DNA of 47,469 nt from a virus: positions 1-47,469 of the IMG/VR virus record IMGVR_UViG_3300022745_001002. One strand, 5' to 3'. The translations under genes were made by a program, and so were the position numbers. Below are positions 41,099 to 47,469 of the stretch, one piece after another. Position 1 is the stretch's first letter. The number at the start of each line of letters is the position of its first letter. A model generated the notes under the pieces. That model saw only the letters and a program-made list of their open reading frames with translations, did no database searches and was not told where the DNA came from.

Positions 41099-41344
41099 AT
41101 GCTGAACGTTAAACTTTCAAGCCATCGTCAGGGCTTCTTGCTCATGGTTGCAGGGCCTATGGGCTCTGGAAAATCAACGCTGATTGCCAAGGTCGAATCA
41201 TTTGTCATCGGCCATGGCGGCATCATTTCGCAACATAACCAAGAGGTTCCTGGGATCGAAGAGATCGTCGGATCGCTGGGCAATCTCAGTCTTCTGGGCT
41301 TGCGTCATGCCGTCGACCTCCTGAACCAGGAGGCCCGGACATGA
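41099..41344 (+). CDS. Miniature P-loop protein, copy 1
   Basis: 81 aa. An N-terminal strand then AGPMGSGKSTLIAKVESFV, a complete Walker A, but the protein ends about 60 residues later (EIVGSLGNLSLLGLRHAVDLL), with no visible Walker B. It overlaps the next ORF by four bases (ATGA). Its counterpart at 41951 shares P-M-G-x-G-K-[ST]-T, E...G.I...., E-E-[IV]-[FV]-GSLG.LS and the end ART. A truncated NTPase that may bind a nucleotide without hydrolysing it. Confidence 0.75.
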   Translation: MLNVKLSSHRQGFLLMVAGPMGSGKSTLIAKVESFVIGHGGIISQHNQEVPGIEEIVGSLGNLSLLGLRHAVDLLNQEART

Positions 41345-41949
41345 TGGCCGTCCAAATCTATCTGCCGCAGGGCGGGGCCTGTGTCCTGACCTTCCCGGAT
41401 TGGGTCCGCGACATGGTGCGGGCGGGTAAGGCCGATCTCTGCTTTGCCGAGGCGCCGGCCTCCGATGTCCAAGGTGCGCTGCTGCTGGCCAAGCGCGGGC
41501 AGGGCTATTTCCTGGTGCCCACCATGCCGGCCATCGATACCCATGTCGGCTCTCGCATCCGCCTGCGCCGCCAGCTTCTGAATCTCAGCCAAGAGAGTCT
41601 GGGGCACCTGATGGGCCTGACCTTCCAGCAGGTCCAGAAGTACGAGCGCGGCGCCAATCGCGTCAGCGCCAGCCGGCTTTATGATCTGTCGGTGATCCTC
41701 GATGTGCCGATCTCGTTCTTCTACGACGATCTGCCAGCGGATTTGGCGCAAGGCGGCGCCGATAGCAGCCTGATGGCCGAGCCCAAGATCTCGCCCGAGA
41801 CCCAAAACCTGCTCGATGCCTATTGGTCCATTCCCGACGACAAGCTGCGCCGCCGCCTGAGCGACCTGGCGCTGCATCTGGGAAAAGCCGGAGACTTCGC
41901 CGCCGATGTCGCGGTGGCCGAAGCCGGATTCTGCCAAGCGGGGGCCTGA
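41341..41949 (+). CDS. Fusion of the MMAVQ ORF N-terminus to an HTH regulator (second copy)
   Basis: 202 aa. Residues 1-65 (MMAVQIYLPQGGACVLTFPD ... FLVPTMPA) are the same as the first part of the 42268 gene, and residues from IDTHVG on are the second copy of the 40641 regulator, one continuous frame across the joint near 41531. This is the junction of a tandem duplication: the 5' part of the small ORF has been joined to the HTH gene by recombination at ATCGATAC/ATCGACAC. It may be expressed as a fusion or be an inactive by-product. Confidence 0.85.
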   Translation: MMAVQIYLPQGGACVLTFPDWVRDMVRAGKADLCFAEAPASDVQGALLLAKRGQGYFLVPTMPAIDTHVGSRIRLRRQLLNLSQESLGHLMGLTFQQVQKYERGANRVSASRLYDLSVILDVPISFFYDDLPADLAQGGADSSLMAEPKISPETQNLLDAYWSIPDDKLRRRLSDLALHLGKAGDFAADVAVAEAGFCQAGA

Positions 41950-41950
41950 G

Positions 41951-42271
41951 ATGAGACCCGACATTACGATTATGCAAACGAGGGTTCTTCCGGCTGGGGC
42001 GGCTACTTTTTCCCTGGGGTTCCGCATCGTCATCAAGGGACCGATGGGGTGCGGTAAAACCACGGTAGCCGATTGGGTCAGACAGTATGTGACCCAGAAT
42101 GGAGGACGCATCTTCGAAGAGTATTCTGGGGAACGCGGATACCCTCCGAGGGAGGAAGTCTTCGGATCGTTGGGACGACTGTCTGTTCCCAGCCTTAAAG
42201 AGGCGATTGATGTTTTTGCTCGTGAGCAAGAGCAAAAATACAGCTGCGATCGAGGGGAGGCCCGGACATGA
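41951..42271 (+). CDS. Miniature P-loop protein, copy 2
   Basis: 106 aa. It has a longer N terminus than copy 1, then VIKGPMGCGKTTVADWVRQYV and REEVFGSLGRLSVPSLKEAIDVFARE. Paralogous to 41099 but strongly diverged, while the flanking HTH and MMAVQ genes of the same duplication remain nearly identical. It overlaps the next ORF by four bases. Walker A only. Confidence 0.75.
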   Translation: MRPDITIMQTRVLPAGAATFSLGFRIVIKGPMGCGKTTVADWVRQYVTQNGGRIFEEYSGERGYPPREEVFGSLGRLSVPSLKEAIDVFAREQEQKYSCDRGEART

Positions 42272-42597
42272 TGGCCGTCCAAATCTATCTGCCGCAGGGC
42301 GGGGCCTGTGTCCTGACCTTCCCGGATTGGGTCCGCGACATGGTGCGGGCGGGTAAGGCCGATCTCTGCTTTGCCGAGGCGCCGGCCTCCGATGTCCAAG
42401 GTGCGCTGCTGCTGGCCAAGCGCGGGCAGGGCTATTTCCTGGTGCCCACCATGCCGGCCATCGATGCCGCCGAAGCCTCCTGCATCGCCGCGCAGATGAA
42501 TGATCTGCTGGGCTGTGGCGACAGCTCCATCGACGACATCCTATCCACCCTGCCGCCCCGCCGGCCCGGCATGCAATGGGAGCTGCCCCATGTCTGA
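42268..42597 (+). CDS. Small hypothetical protein (full-length MMAVQ copy)
   Basis: 109 aa. The first 65 residues equal the start of the 41341 fusion; the remaining part (AAEASCIAAQMNDLLGCGDS ... RPGMQWELPHV) shows what the ancestral C terminus looked like. No family recognised. Beta-rich N terminus, helical middle. Confidence 0.75.
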   Translation: MMAVQIYLPQGGACVLTFPDWVRDMVRAGKADLCFAEAPASDVQGALLLAKRGQGYFLVPTMPAIDAAEASCIAAQMNDLLGCGDSSIDDILSTLPPRRPGMQWELPHV

Positions 42598-42835
42598 GTC
42601 TATCGTCATTCAGGTCGCCGATCTTGGCGCCGTCCGCACCATGGCCGCCCGCATCCAGTCCGAACGGATGCTGTTCGCCGAATGCCCGGACAAGGCCCTG
42701 ATCACCCGCTGGGGCTACACGCCGACCGAACTCGATCGCCTGCGCCCCGCCGCCGAAGCCATCGCCAACCGCCAGCCCTGGAGTCTCGCCTCCGAGGCGA
42801 ACCCGGTTCGCCAAGCCATCTTGCCGAGGGCCTGA
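42590..42835 (+). CDS. Small hypothetical protein upstream of parA
   Basis: 81 aa from ATG 42590, overlapping the previous stop. VIQVADLGAVRTMAARIQSE then ITRWGYTPTELDRLRPAAEA. The last ten codons include the 17-bp palindrome at 42796-42812 (reads EANPVRQ). parA starts 3 bases after its stop. Confidence 0.65.
   Translation: MSESIVIQVADLGAVRTMAARIQSERMLFAECPDKALITRWGYTPTELDRLRPAAEAIANRQPWSLASEANPVRQAILPRA
42796..42812. repeat. 17-bp palindrome GGCGAACCCGGTTCGCC before parA
   Basis: Perfect member of the palindrome family, 26 bases upstream of the parA ATG and within the end of the preceding gene. Confidence 0.7.
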
Positions 42836-42837
42836 TC

Positions 42838-43629
42838 ATGCTGACCATCGCCATCGCCAATCAGAAAGGCGGGGTGGGCAAAACCACCACCGCCGTCAAT
42901 CTGGCCTATGCCTTCTATCAGCTGGGTCAGCGCACATTAATCTGTGACATGGACCCGCAAGGGTCGGCGACGCTGCATTGCGGCTTCGACCATCGCGGGT
43001 TGACCCGCGACGGTTTGACCCTCGGCCCTGTCTTGACCGGAAGTCCGATCCGCAACGTGTTGCTGGACATGGAAAAGGATGGCTGGCTTTCCCTGGCCGC
43101 CGGCGGGGCCGGGCTGGGCGATGCCGAGCTGTATCTGTCCCGGCAGAACAAAGGCTCTGCCGCTCTGACCAAGGCGCTGCAATCCGTTGCCGACGGCTAT
43201 GATCTGGCGGTGATCGATTGTCCGCCCAATTTCAGCCTGCTGACCCTCAATGGCCTGGCCGCTGCCGACTGGCTTCTGATCCCAGTGCAGACCGAGGCCC
43301 TGGCCTTCGACGGGCTCTCGACCATGCTGTCGCATCTGCAGGCTTTCCGCGAAACCACCGAGGGATCGCAAATCCGGCTGCTGGGCATTCTGCCCACCTT
43401 GTACGACCGCAAACGGGCGCTGCACCGGGAACTGTTTCTGCAGATGTCCGAATCCTTCTCGGACCAATGCACCGTCTTCCCGCCGATATCCATGTCGGCT
43501 GTTTATCCCAATTCGGCAGCCGAAGGCTGCATCACCGGCAAATGGCGGCCAAACACCCCAGGGCTTGATGTCTTCCAGCATATCGCCCGCGACGTCCTGC
43601 GCCGCCAAAAGGGGGCGCACCATGGCTAA
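42838..43629 (+). CDS. parA: ParA-family partition ATPase
   Basis: 263 aa from ATG 42838. Deviant Walker A NQKGGVGKTTTAVNLAYAF at residues 8-26, DMDPQGSAT (A'), and VIDCPPNFSLLTLNGLAAAD with Walker B; later segments GLSTMLSHLQAFRE. No N-terminal HTH, so it is the small type Ib or chromosomal kind. It moves or positions DNA by ATP-dependent binding. parB follows with an 8-base overlap. Confidence 0.95.
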   Translation: MLTIAIANQKGGVGKTTTAVNLAYAFYQLGQRTLICDMDPQGSATLHCGFDHRGLTRDGLTLGPVLTGSPIRNVLLDMEKDGWLSLAAGGAGLGDAELYLSRQNKGSAALTKALQSVADGYDLAVIDCPPNFSLLTLNGLAAADWLLIPVQTEALAFDGLSTMLSHLQAFRETTEGSQIRLLGILPTLYDRKRALHRELFLQMSESFSDQCTVFPPISMSAVYPNSAAEGCITGKWRPNTPGLDVFQHIARDVLRRQKGAHHG

Positions 43630-44635
43630 AGCCAGTCGCCGCATGCTGGCTGGCTCTGCCGCCGCCGCCGCCGCCGCCCTCGATGGGGCCGCCGTGCCGG
43701 TTCCGGCTGTGCTGTCCATCAAGACGATCGAGGCCGCCGGGGGCGGCGCCATCGTCTTCCGTCCGCTCGACCGCCTGGGCCTTAGCCCCAAGAACGAACG
43801 CACCATCTTCGACCAAGATCAGATCAAGCTGCTGGCCCTCGATATCGAAAAAAACGGGCTGCTGCAGAATCTGGTGATCTATCCCTCCGATCTGATGGAT
43901 GACTTCGACCTGGTCGCCGGCGGCGGCCGGCGCTGGCGGGCGCTGAACTGGCTGGACGACAAAGGGCGTCTGCCAAAGGCTCTGGTCCAGCATGGCATCC
44001 CCTGCAAACGGGTGCCGACTGAAGCGGTCGCCCTGGTGGTTACAGTGGTCGAGAACATGCGCCGCGAGGACGTTCACTTCCTCGACCGCGCCAAGGCCTT
44101 CGCCCGTCTGCGGGACGAACTGGGCCTGTCCAACATCGAGATCGGCGAGCTGGTGCTGCTCAGCAACGACGCTGTCGGCCAATATCTGCGCATCCATGAC
44201 CGCCTTCCCGACGATCTGCGCGCCGCCGCCCTGCGCGGCGAGATCAACTTCAAGCAGGCCCGCATCCTGGTGGCCGAGAAAAAGGCCGTATCAGAACCGC
44301 CGCCGGAAGTGGCGCTGCCCTTGTCGCCGGTCATAGCATCGTCAGTCATAGCATCGCAGGACATTGTCCAGGCCTCGCCGAGGGCGACTCAGATATGCTC
44401 GCCGCCAGAACGGTGCGCGGTGGCTATCGATGACATCGTCATTGAAACACGCCCCGTCCTGCCAAGCCCTTCGCGCCGCATACCGGGCGAGATCGCTTGG
44501 CCGAATCAAGACTACGCCTGCCTGTTGCTGGGCCATAAGGGGGCATCCCTCACATTTATGACCATCGTCGAGCGGAAGACCGGGAAACGCCTATGGTTGG
44601 TCCCCGAGCAACGCGACATCGAGGATGGGGAGTGA
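43622..44635 (+). CDS. parB: ParB-family partition protein
   Basis: 337 aa. Ala-rich N terminus of about 25 residues, ParB/Srx domain: IDQDQIKLLALDIEKNGLLQN-type (DQDQIKLLALDI), GGGRRWRALNWL in the place of G-E-R-R, VENMRREDVHFLDRAKAFARL, then the HTH LGLSNIEIGELVLLSNDAVGQYLRIHDRLPDDL. The C-terminal quarter is unlike classical ParB and richer in A/T, with VIASSVIASQ, and ends in a small beta domain. Forms a complex on parS with ParA. Confidence 0.9.
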   Translation: MAKASRRMLAGSAAAAAAALDGAAVPVPAVLSIKTIEAAGGGAIVFRPLDRLGLSPKNERTIFDQDQIKLLALDIEKNGLLQNLVIYPSDLMDDFDLVAGGGRRWRALNWLDDKGRLPKALVQHGIPCKRVPTEAVALVVTVVENMRREDVHFLDRAKAFARLRDELGLSNIEIGELVLLSNDAVGQYLRIHDRLPDDLRAAALRGEINFKQARILVAEKKAVSEPPPEVALPLSPVIASSVIASQDIVQASPRATQICSPPERCAVAIDDIVIETRPVLPSPSRRIPGEIAWPNQDYACLLLGHKGASLTFMTIVERKTGKRLWLVPEQRDIEDGE

Positions 44636-44640
44636 CGGGG

Positions 44641-44904
44641 ATGAAGCCGATTCACACTGCCATGGCCATTGAAGGCACACCGGCTGAAATTTTCGTATCG
44701 ATCGTTCAGCACATGGGAAAGGCTGGCTGCCCCATTTCTCTCATGATCACGGGGTTGGCCAATGCTCTGGTGGAGACTTATCACCTTGGCCTCGGGCACT
44801 GCCCGATCGGGGAACAGGACGAAGGCATGATCGAGCTGTTCTCCGCCATGCAGAGCCATTTGGCGCAGTTGCAGGCGGAACAGAAGGACCAGGCCGATGG
44901 CTGA
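44641..44904 (+). CDS. Small hypothetical protein after parB
   Basis: 87 aa from ATG 44641, 5 bases after parB. Mostly helical: AEIFVSIVQHMGKAG, LMITGLANALVETYHLG, MIELFSAMQSHLAQLQAEQKDQ. No family recognised. Overlaps the AlpA-like gene by eight bases. Confidence 0.6.
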   Translation: MKPIHTAMAIEGTPAEIFVSIVQHMGKAGCPISLMITGLANALVETYHLGLGHCPIGEQDEGMIELFSAMQSHLAQLQAEQKDQADG

Positions 44905-45178
44905 CCGCTGCCTCAATCGCAAGGAGCTGGCCGAGAAGCTGGGCAAGACGGTGAAGTGGACCTATCGCCATCTGGCCGCGCAGACAGGCTTTCCCGCTGC
45001 TGTGCTGCCGAACTGCTGGTCCGAAGCCGCCGTCGATCGTTGGATGGCCAGCCGCAGCCAATTCATCTCCGGATCCCCGGCAGGCGGTGCCGGTTCGCCG
45101 GCGCAAACCATCCAGGACGCCGAGGACGAATGGGCTGCCCGCCTGGATGGCAACGCCGAACGGATGGCCGGTGCGTAG
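44897..45178 (+). CDS. AlpA/excisionase-like HTH protein
   Basis: 93 aa. CLNRKELAEKLGKTVKWTYRHLA..TGFPAAVL..CWSEAAVDRWMAS is the winged-helix pattern of AlpA and MerR-like excisionases. It lies a few genes before the integrase. It may direct excision or activate the integrase. Confidence 0.7.
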   Translation: MADRCLNRKELAEKLGKTVKWTYRHLAAQTGFPAAVLPNCWSEAAVDRWMASRSQFISGSPAGGAGSPAQTIQDAEDEWAARLDGNAERMAGA

Positions 45179-45368
45179 GGATGCAGCGGAAATCGGGGTC
45201 GCCATGATCGAACTGGCGATCGATCTCTGCCGAAGCAATGCGGAGATCACCGATGCGCTATCGATCAACCGCCGCCTGATCAACGAGATCGGCCGCAGCC
45301 ATCGGGATCTCTGGGACCGGATGGCGGCTTACACCATCCGCCGGCGCGAAGACCTGCTGGGGCATTAA
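45171..45368 (+). CDS. Small helical hypothetical protein
   Basis: 65 aa from a GTG that overlaps the previous stop, or 54 aa from ATG 45204. IELAIDLCRSNAEITDALSINRRLINEIGRSHRDLW resembles a small HTH (N-A-E-I-T-D-A-L-S-I..R). No family recognised; start uncertain. Confidence 0.5.
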   Translation: MRRDAAEIGVAMIELAIDLCRSNAEITDALSINRRLINEIGRSHRDLWDRMAAYTIRRREDLLGH

Positions 45369-45376
45369 AGGAAGTG

Positions 45377-46009
45377 ATGATGATCATTCATGTTGGAAAG
45401 CACTATCGCCGCTCCGCACACCAATACAATGAGACCCGCAAGGTCATATCCATCTGCGAAGGCGATATTCATTATCTGCTGGTGCAAAGTATGGAAAGCA
45501 GAAAAGTAAAAGCCAGCAGTTTTGCAAAATTCGCTGGCTATGAGCTTCCCACCGGGGAGCCTGCGAACCGTTATGCCCGCGTTCTGACTGTCGGGGAGCA
45601 AGCTGTATGGTATGTTTTCAAATACAATTTTCCCATGACGTTCTGGTATTCTCTCGATTGCCAGGCGATCTATGCTGAGACGCCGTTTGCCGGTGCAGAG
45701 GACCATCAGCATCACTTCGATGTTCGCAAGCTGCCGGAGTGCTATCTGACAGGTTTGGATATCGAAGGTCGGATTGATCGAGAAGGCTCCTGCGATCTTT
45801 CCCGTCTGGAGATGGGACAGCGTCACCTCGCGGCTCATACCATTGCTATCGGTCGGGCATTGGCCGACGGCTTTGACATCCGAGCGCATCAGCAGCGTCT
45901 GTTTCAAGAGGAGGAGGAAGAGGCCCGCAAAGAGAAGGAGACCCGGACAAGAGCTGTCTTGTTTCAGGGGTGCCAAGCCGCAATCGACGAAGATGAAATG
46001 CCGTTCTAG
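45377..46009 (+). CDS. Hypothetical protein with acidic/basic coiled tail
   Basis: About 210 aa from ATG 45377 (AGGAAG upstream, ATG 45380 possible). N-terminal half looks beta-rich with aromatic residues (AVWYVFKYNFPMTFWYSLDC). Residues ~180-200 are QEEEEEARKEKETRTR. Somewhat richer in A/T than its neighbours. No family recognised. It lies directly before the integrase. Confidence 0.65.
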   Translation: MMIIHVGKHYRRSAHQYNETRKVISICEGDIHYLLVQSMESRKVKASSFAKFAGYELPTGEPANRYARVLTVGEQAVWYVFKYNFPMTFWYSLDCQAIYAETPFAGAEDHQHHFDVRKLPECYLTGLDIEGRIDREGSCDLSRLEMGQRHLAAHTIAIGRALADGFDIRAHQQRLFQEEEEEARKEKETRTRAVLFQGCQAAIDEDEMPF

Positions 46010-46020
46010 GATATCACACC

Positions 46021-47295
46021 ATGGCCACCGTGAAGATCCGTCACTTGATCGAGAAGCCCGGCAAGGATGGCCGGCGCTTCTTCTGGCAGCCGTCGTCAGA
46101 CTTGCGCAAGCTGGGCTGGCGCATGGAACGCCTGCCGGACGATCGCATGATGGCCATGGCCCGCGCCGAAGATCTCAACCGCCAGCTGGACGCCTGGCGG
46201 AAGGGCGAGACGATTCCGGTCGGCGAGAAGGGCGGCCCGAAGCAACAGCTTGAAACCCGCCAGCCCGGCACCATTGGCGCGCTGATCACCTCTTATAAGA
46301 GCGATGGCCGCTACATCAAAAAGGCCGAAAAGACCAAGCAGGGCTATAGTTGGGCATTGAACATCATCGAAGAGTGGGCCGATCAAGGGCGGGTGCCAGT
46401 GCGCGCCATCACCTCCAAGCGCATCCAGGTCTTTTATAAGGCCATGTATGCCACCACACCGGCCAAGGCCAATGCCGTCATGCGGGTGCTGCATCTGCTG
46501 TTCGAGCATGCACGCCGCGAAGATATGATCGAGATCAACCCCGCTTCCAAGGCCGGCACCATCGCCACCGCCCCGCGCATCCGCGTGCTGTCCCTGGACG
46601 AGATCGATGCGCTGCTGGCGCATGCCGACGCCCTGGGCTTGCCGTCGATCGGCGATGCCATCCTCATGGGCCAGCAGCTCGGACAGCGTCAGGGGGATAT
46701 CCTATCGCGCACCTGGCTCGGCTATCAGGACAATGCCTTCCTGATCCGCCAGAGAAAGACCGGCGCCATCGTCAAGCTGCCGGCCTCACCGCGCCTGCAA
46801 CTGCGTCTCGAGGCGGCGCGCAAGCGCCAGGCCGACAAGCTGAAGGATGAAGACGAGGGCCGTTATACCAAGTCGGGCTTTATCATCGCCCTCGATCTCA
46901 GCGGCGGGCGCTATCAGGGCAAGACCTTCAATCACCTGTTCGCCCGCGTGCGCGCCGCCGCCGCCGGGCAGCCCGAAGATCATAAGGACGCCGCCGCCAC
47001 CCGCCAGCTGGCCAAGGTGCCAAGCCTGCTGGGTCAGAAGGCCACCGAGCTGGAGCCGGAGATCCTGCCGGCTTGGTACATGGATCTGCGCGACACCTGC
47101 GTCACCATGATGGCCGACGCCGGCTGCACCGTGCCCGAGATCGCCTCGATCACCGGCCACACGCCGGACAGCGTCTATCGCGTCCTGCGCCACTACCTAG
47201 CCAACAGTGCCATCCAGGCCAGCAACGCCATTGCCAAACTGGTCACGCATGAAGATCAGCTGCGTGCGCTGCGCCAGCCTCAGAAGGAAGCGTGA
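46021..47295 (+). CDS. int: Prophage tyrosine integrase
   Basis: 424 aa. N-terminal arm-type region to about residue 85, core-binding segment TIGALITSYKSDGRYIKKAEKTKQGYSWALNIIEEW, catalytic domain with the first Arg in GQQLGQRQGDIL, RKTGAIVKLP (Lys), YMDLRDTCVTMMADAG (box II, with Asp where most integrases have His), ITGHTPDSV (GH) and LRHYLA (nucleophile Tyr). It should integrate the prophage into tRNA-Thr; the tRNA half at 4136-4180 is the far end. Gene 3' end points to the right boundary, as expected for an integrase next to attP. Confidence 0.95.
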   Translation: MATVKIRHLIEKPGKDGRRFFWQPSSDLRKLGWRMERLPDDRMMAMARAEDLNRQLDAWRKGETIPVGEKGGPKQQLETRQPGTIGALITSYKSDGRYIKKAEKTKQGYSWALNIIEEWADQGRVPVRAITSKRIQVFYKAMYATTPAKANAVMRVLHLLFEHARREDMIEINPASKAGTIATAPRIRVLSLDEIDALLAHADALGLPSIGDAILMGQQLGQRQGDILSRTWLGYQDNAFLIRQRKTGAIVKLPASPRLQLRLEAARKRQADKLKDEDEGRYTKSGFIIALDLSGGRYQGKTFNHLFARVRAAAAGQPEDHKDAAATRQLAKVPSLLGQKATELEPEILPAWYMDLRDTCVTMMADAGCTVPEIASITGHTPDSVYRVLRHYLANSAIQASNAIAKLVTHEDQLRALRQPQKEA

Positions 47296-47298
47296 GAG

Positions 47299-47469
47299 AT
47301 GGTAGTTATCAATAGACAAAGCGAACCCGTTGGTATGCCGAGCGGATGGGAAATATGGGCGGCGCAGGAGACTGCTTATGTTTTGTTCCTGCAGCAATGG
47401 ATGCTATCTCTGGGCGACGAAATTTCCGGATCAGAATATGACTGGAGGGTTTCCTCCGAGCAATCCTGA
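47299..47469 (+). CDS. 56-aa small ORF after the integrase
   Basis: An ATG three bases after the integrase stop gives MVVINRQSEPVGMPSGWEIW..., with several aromatic residues (ETAYVLFLQQWMLSLGDEIS). It ends with the stop codon at the window edge. Low GC for the region. Possibly real, perhaps a cargo gene next to attR. No SD is clear except GAGAG. Confidence 0.45.
   Translation: MVVINRQSEPVGMPSGWEIWAAQETAYVLFLQQWMLSLGDEISGSEYDWRVSSEQS

Noticed and set aside
42796-42812. Intrinsic terminator before parA
   Set aside because: The palindrome lacks a T run and is one of a dispersed family.
41305-42814. Two long minus-strand ORFs (364 and 383 aa) over the duplicated HTH region
   Set aside because: They mirror the duplicated coding strand; the repeated segment itself explains their apparent internal repeats.

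Overview
The window is most of an integrated podovirus-type prophage (about 4.1 kb to the right edge) in a high-GC alphaproteobacterium, preceded by a small restriction-modification-like cassette. I infer an alphaproteobacterium, perhaps Rhodospirillales, from the high GC, from the HTH family reading 'DPIDTHVG..R...Q.....FQQVQKYERGANR..A.RLY' (typical of that class) and from a phage protein ending in a GcrA-like cysteine segment. I cannot name the species.

Left region (1-4180). A frameshifted tyrosine-recombinase 3' end (1-426) is followed by three genes on the minus strand: ParB-like, nuclease-like and C5-cytosine methyltransferase. A second, diverged recombinase 3' tail (4010-4120) and the 3' half of a tRNA-Thr (anticodon TGT, 4136-4180) come next. 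This looks like repeated integration at one tRNA gene, and the tRNA half is the likely left attachment site of the prophage.

Late module (4273-31471, minus strand). In transcription order it holds small and large terminase, a DUF551-like zinc-motif protein, a RyR-domain protein, a small XRE regulator, portal, Bbp19-like protein, scaffold, capsid, Bbp16-like decoration protein, tail tube A (gp11-like), tail nozzle B (gp12-like) and DUF2833 (gp13-like). Three internal virion proteins (gp14-, gp15- and gp16-like) follow, then a tail fibre with a lectin-like domain and a lysis cassette (endolysin, holin, nested Rz/Rz1). The order is T7-like and the head genes resemble Bordetella phage BPP-1; no reverse transcriptase of the BPP-1 type is present.

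Non-coding region (31472-32482). About 1 kb without a convincing gene carries nine perfect GTAGCGG heptamers, a candidate origin or packaging site.

Early/replication module (32483-37773, minus strand). A tightly overlapping string holds a small HTH-like protein, two tiny membrane proteins, a GcrA-C-terminal-like protein, a TSCPD-like protein, two short proteins, a Toprim primase and a helicase.

Control and right module (37919-47469). Two XRE regulators face each other across three operator-like dyads (GTCTRAWTNAGAC type), with two more dyads before a third XRE gene. A tandem duplication of an HTH gene, a miniature P-loop gene and a small ORF follows, then ParA/ParB, an AlpA-like HTH, unknown genes and the integrase. 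Two repeat families stand out: a 17-bp palindrome GGCGAACC-S-GGTTCGCC that twice forms part of a larger element inserted in frame in genes, and an 11-mer GCCAGAGGTAT found before or between modules.
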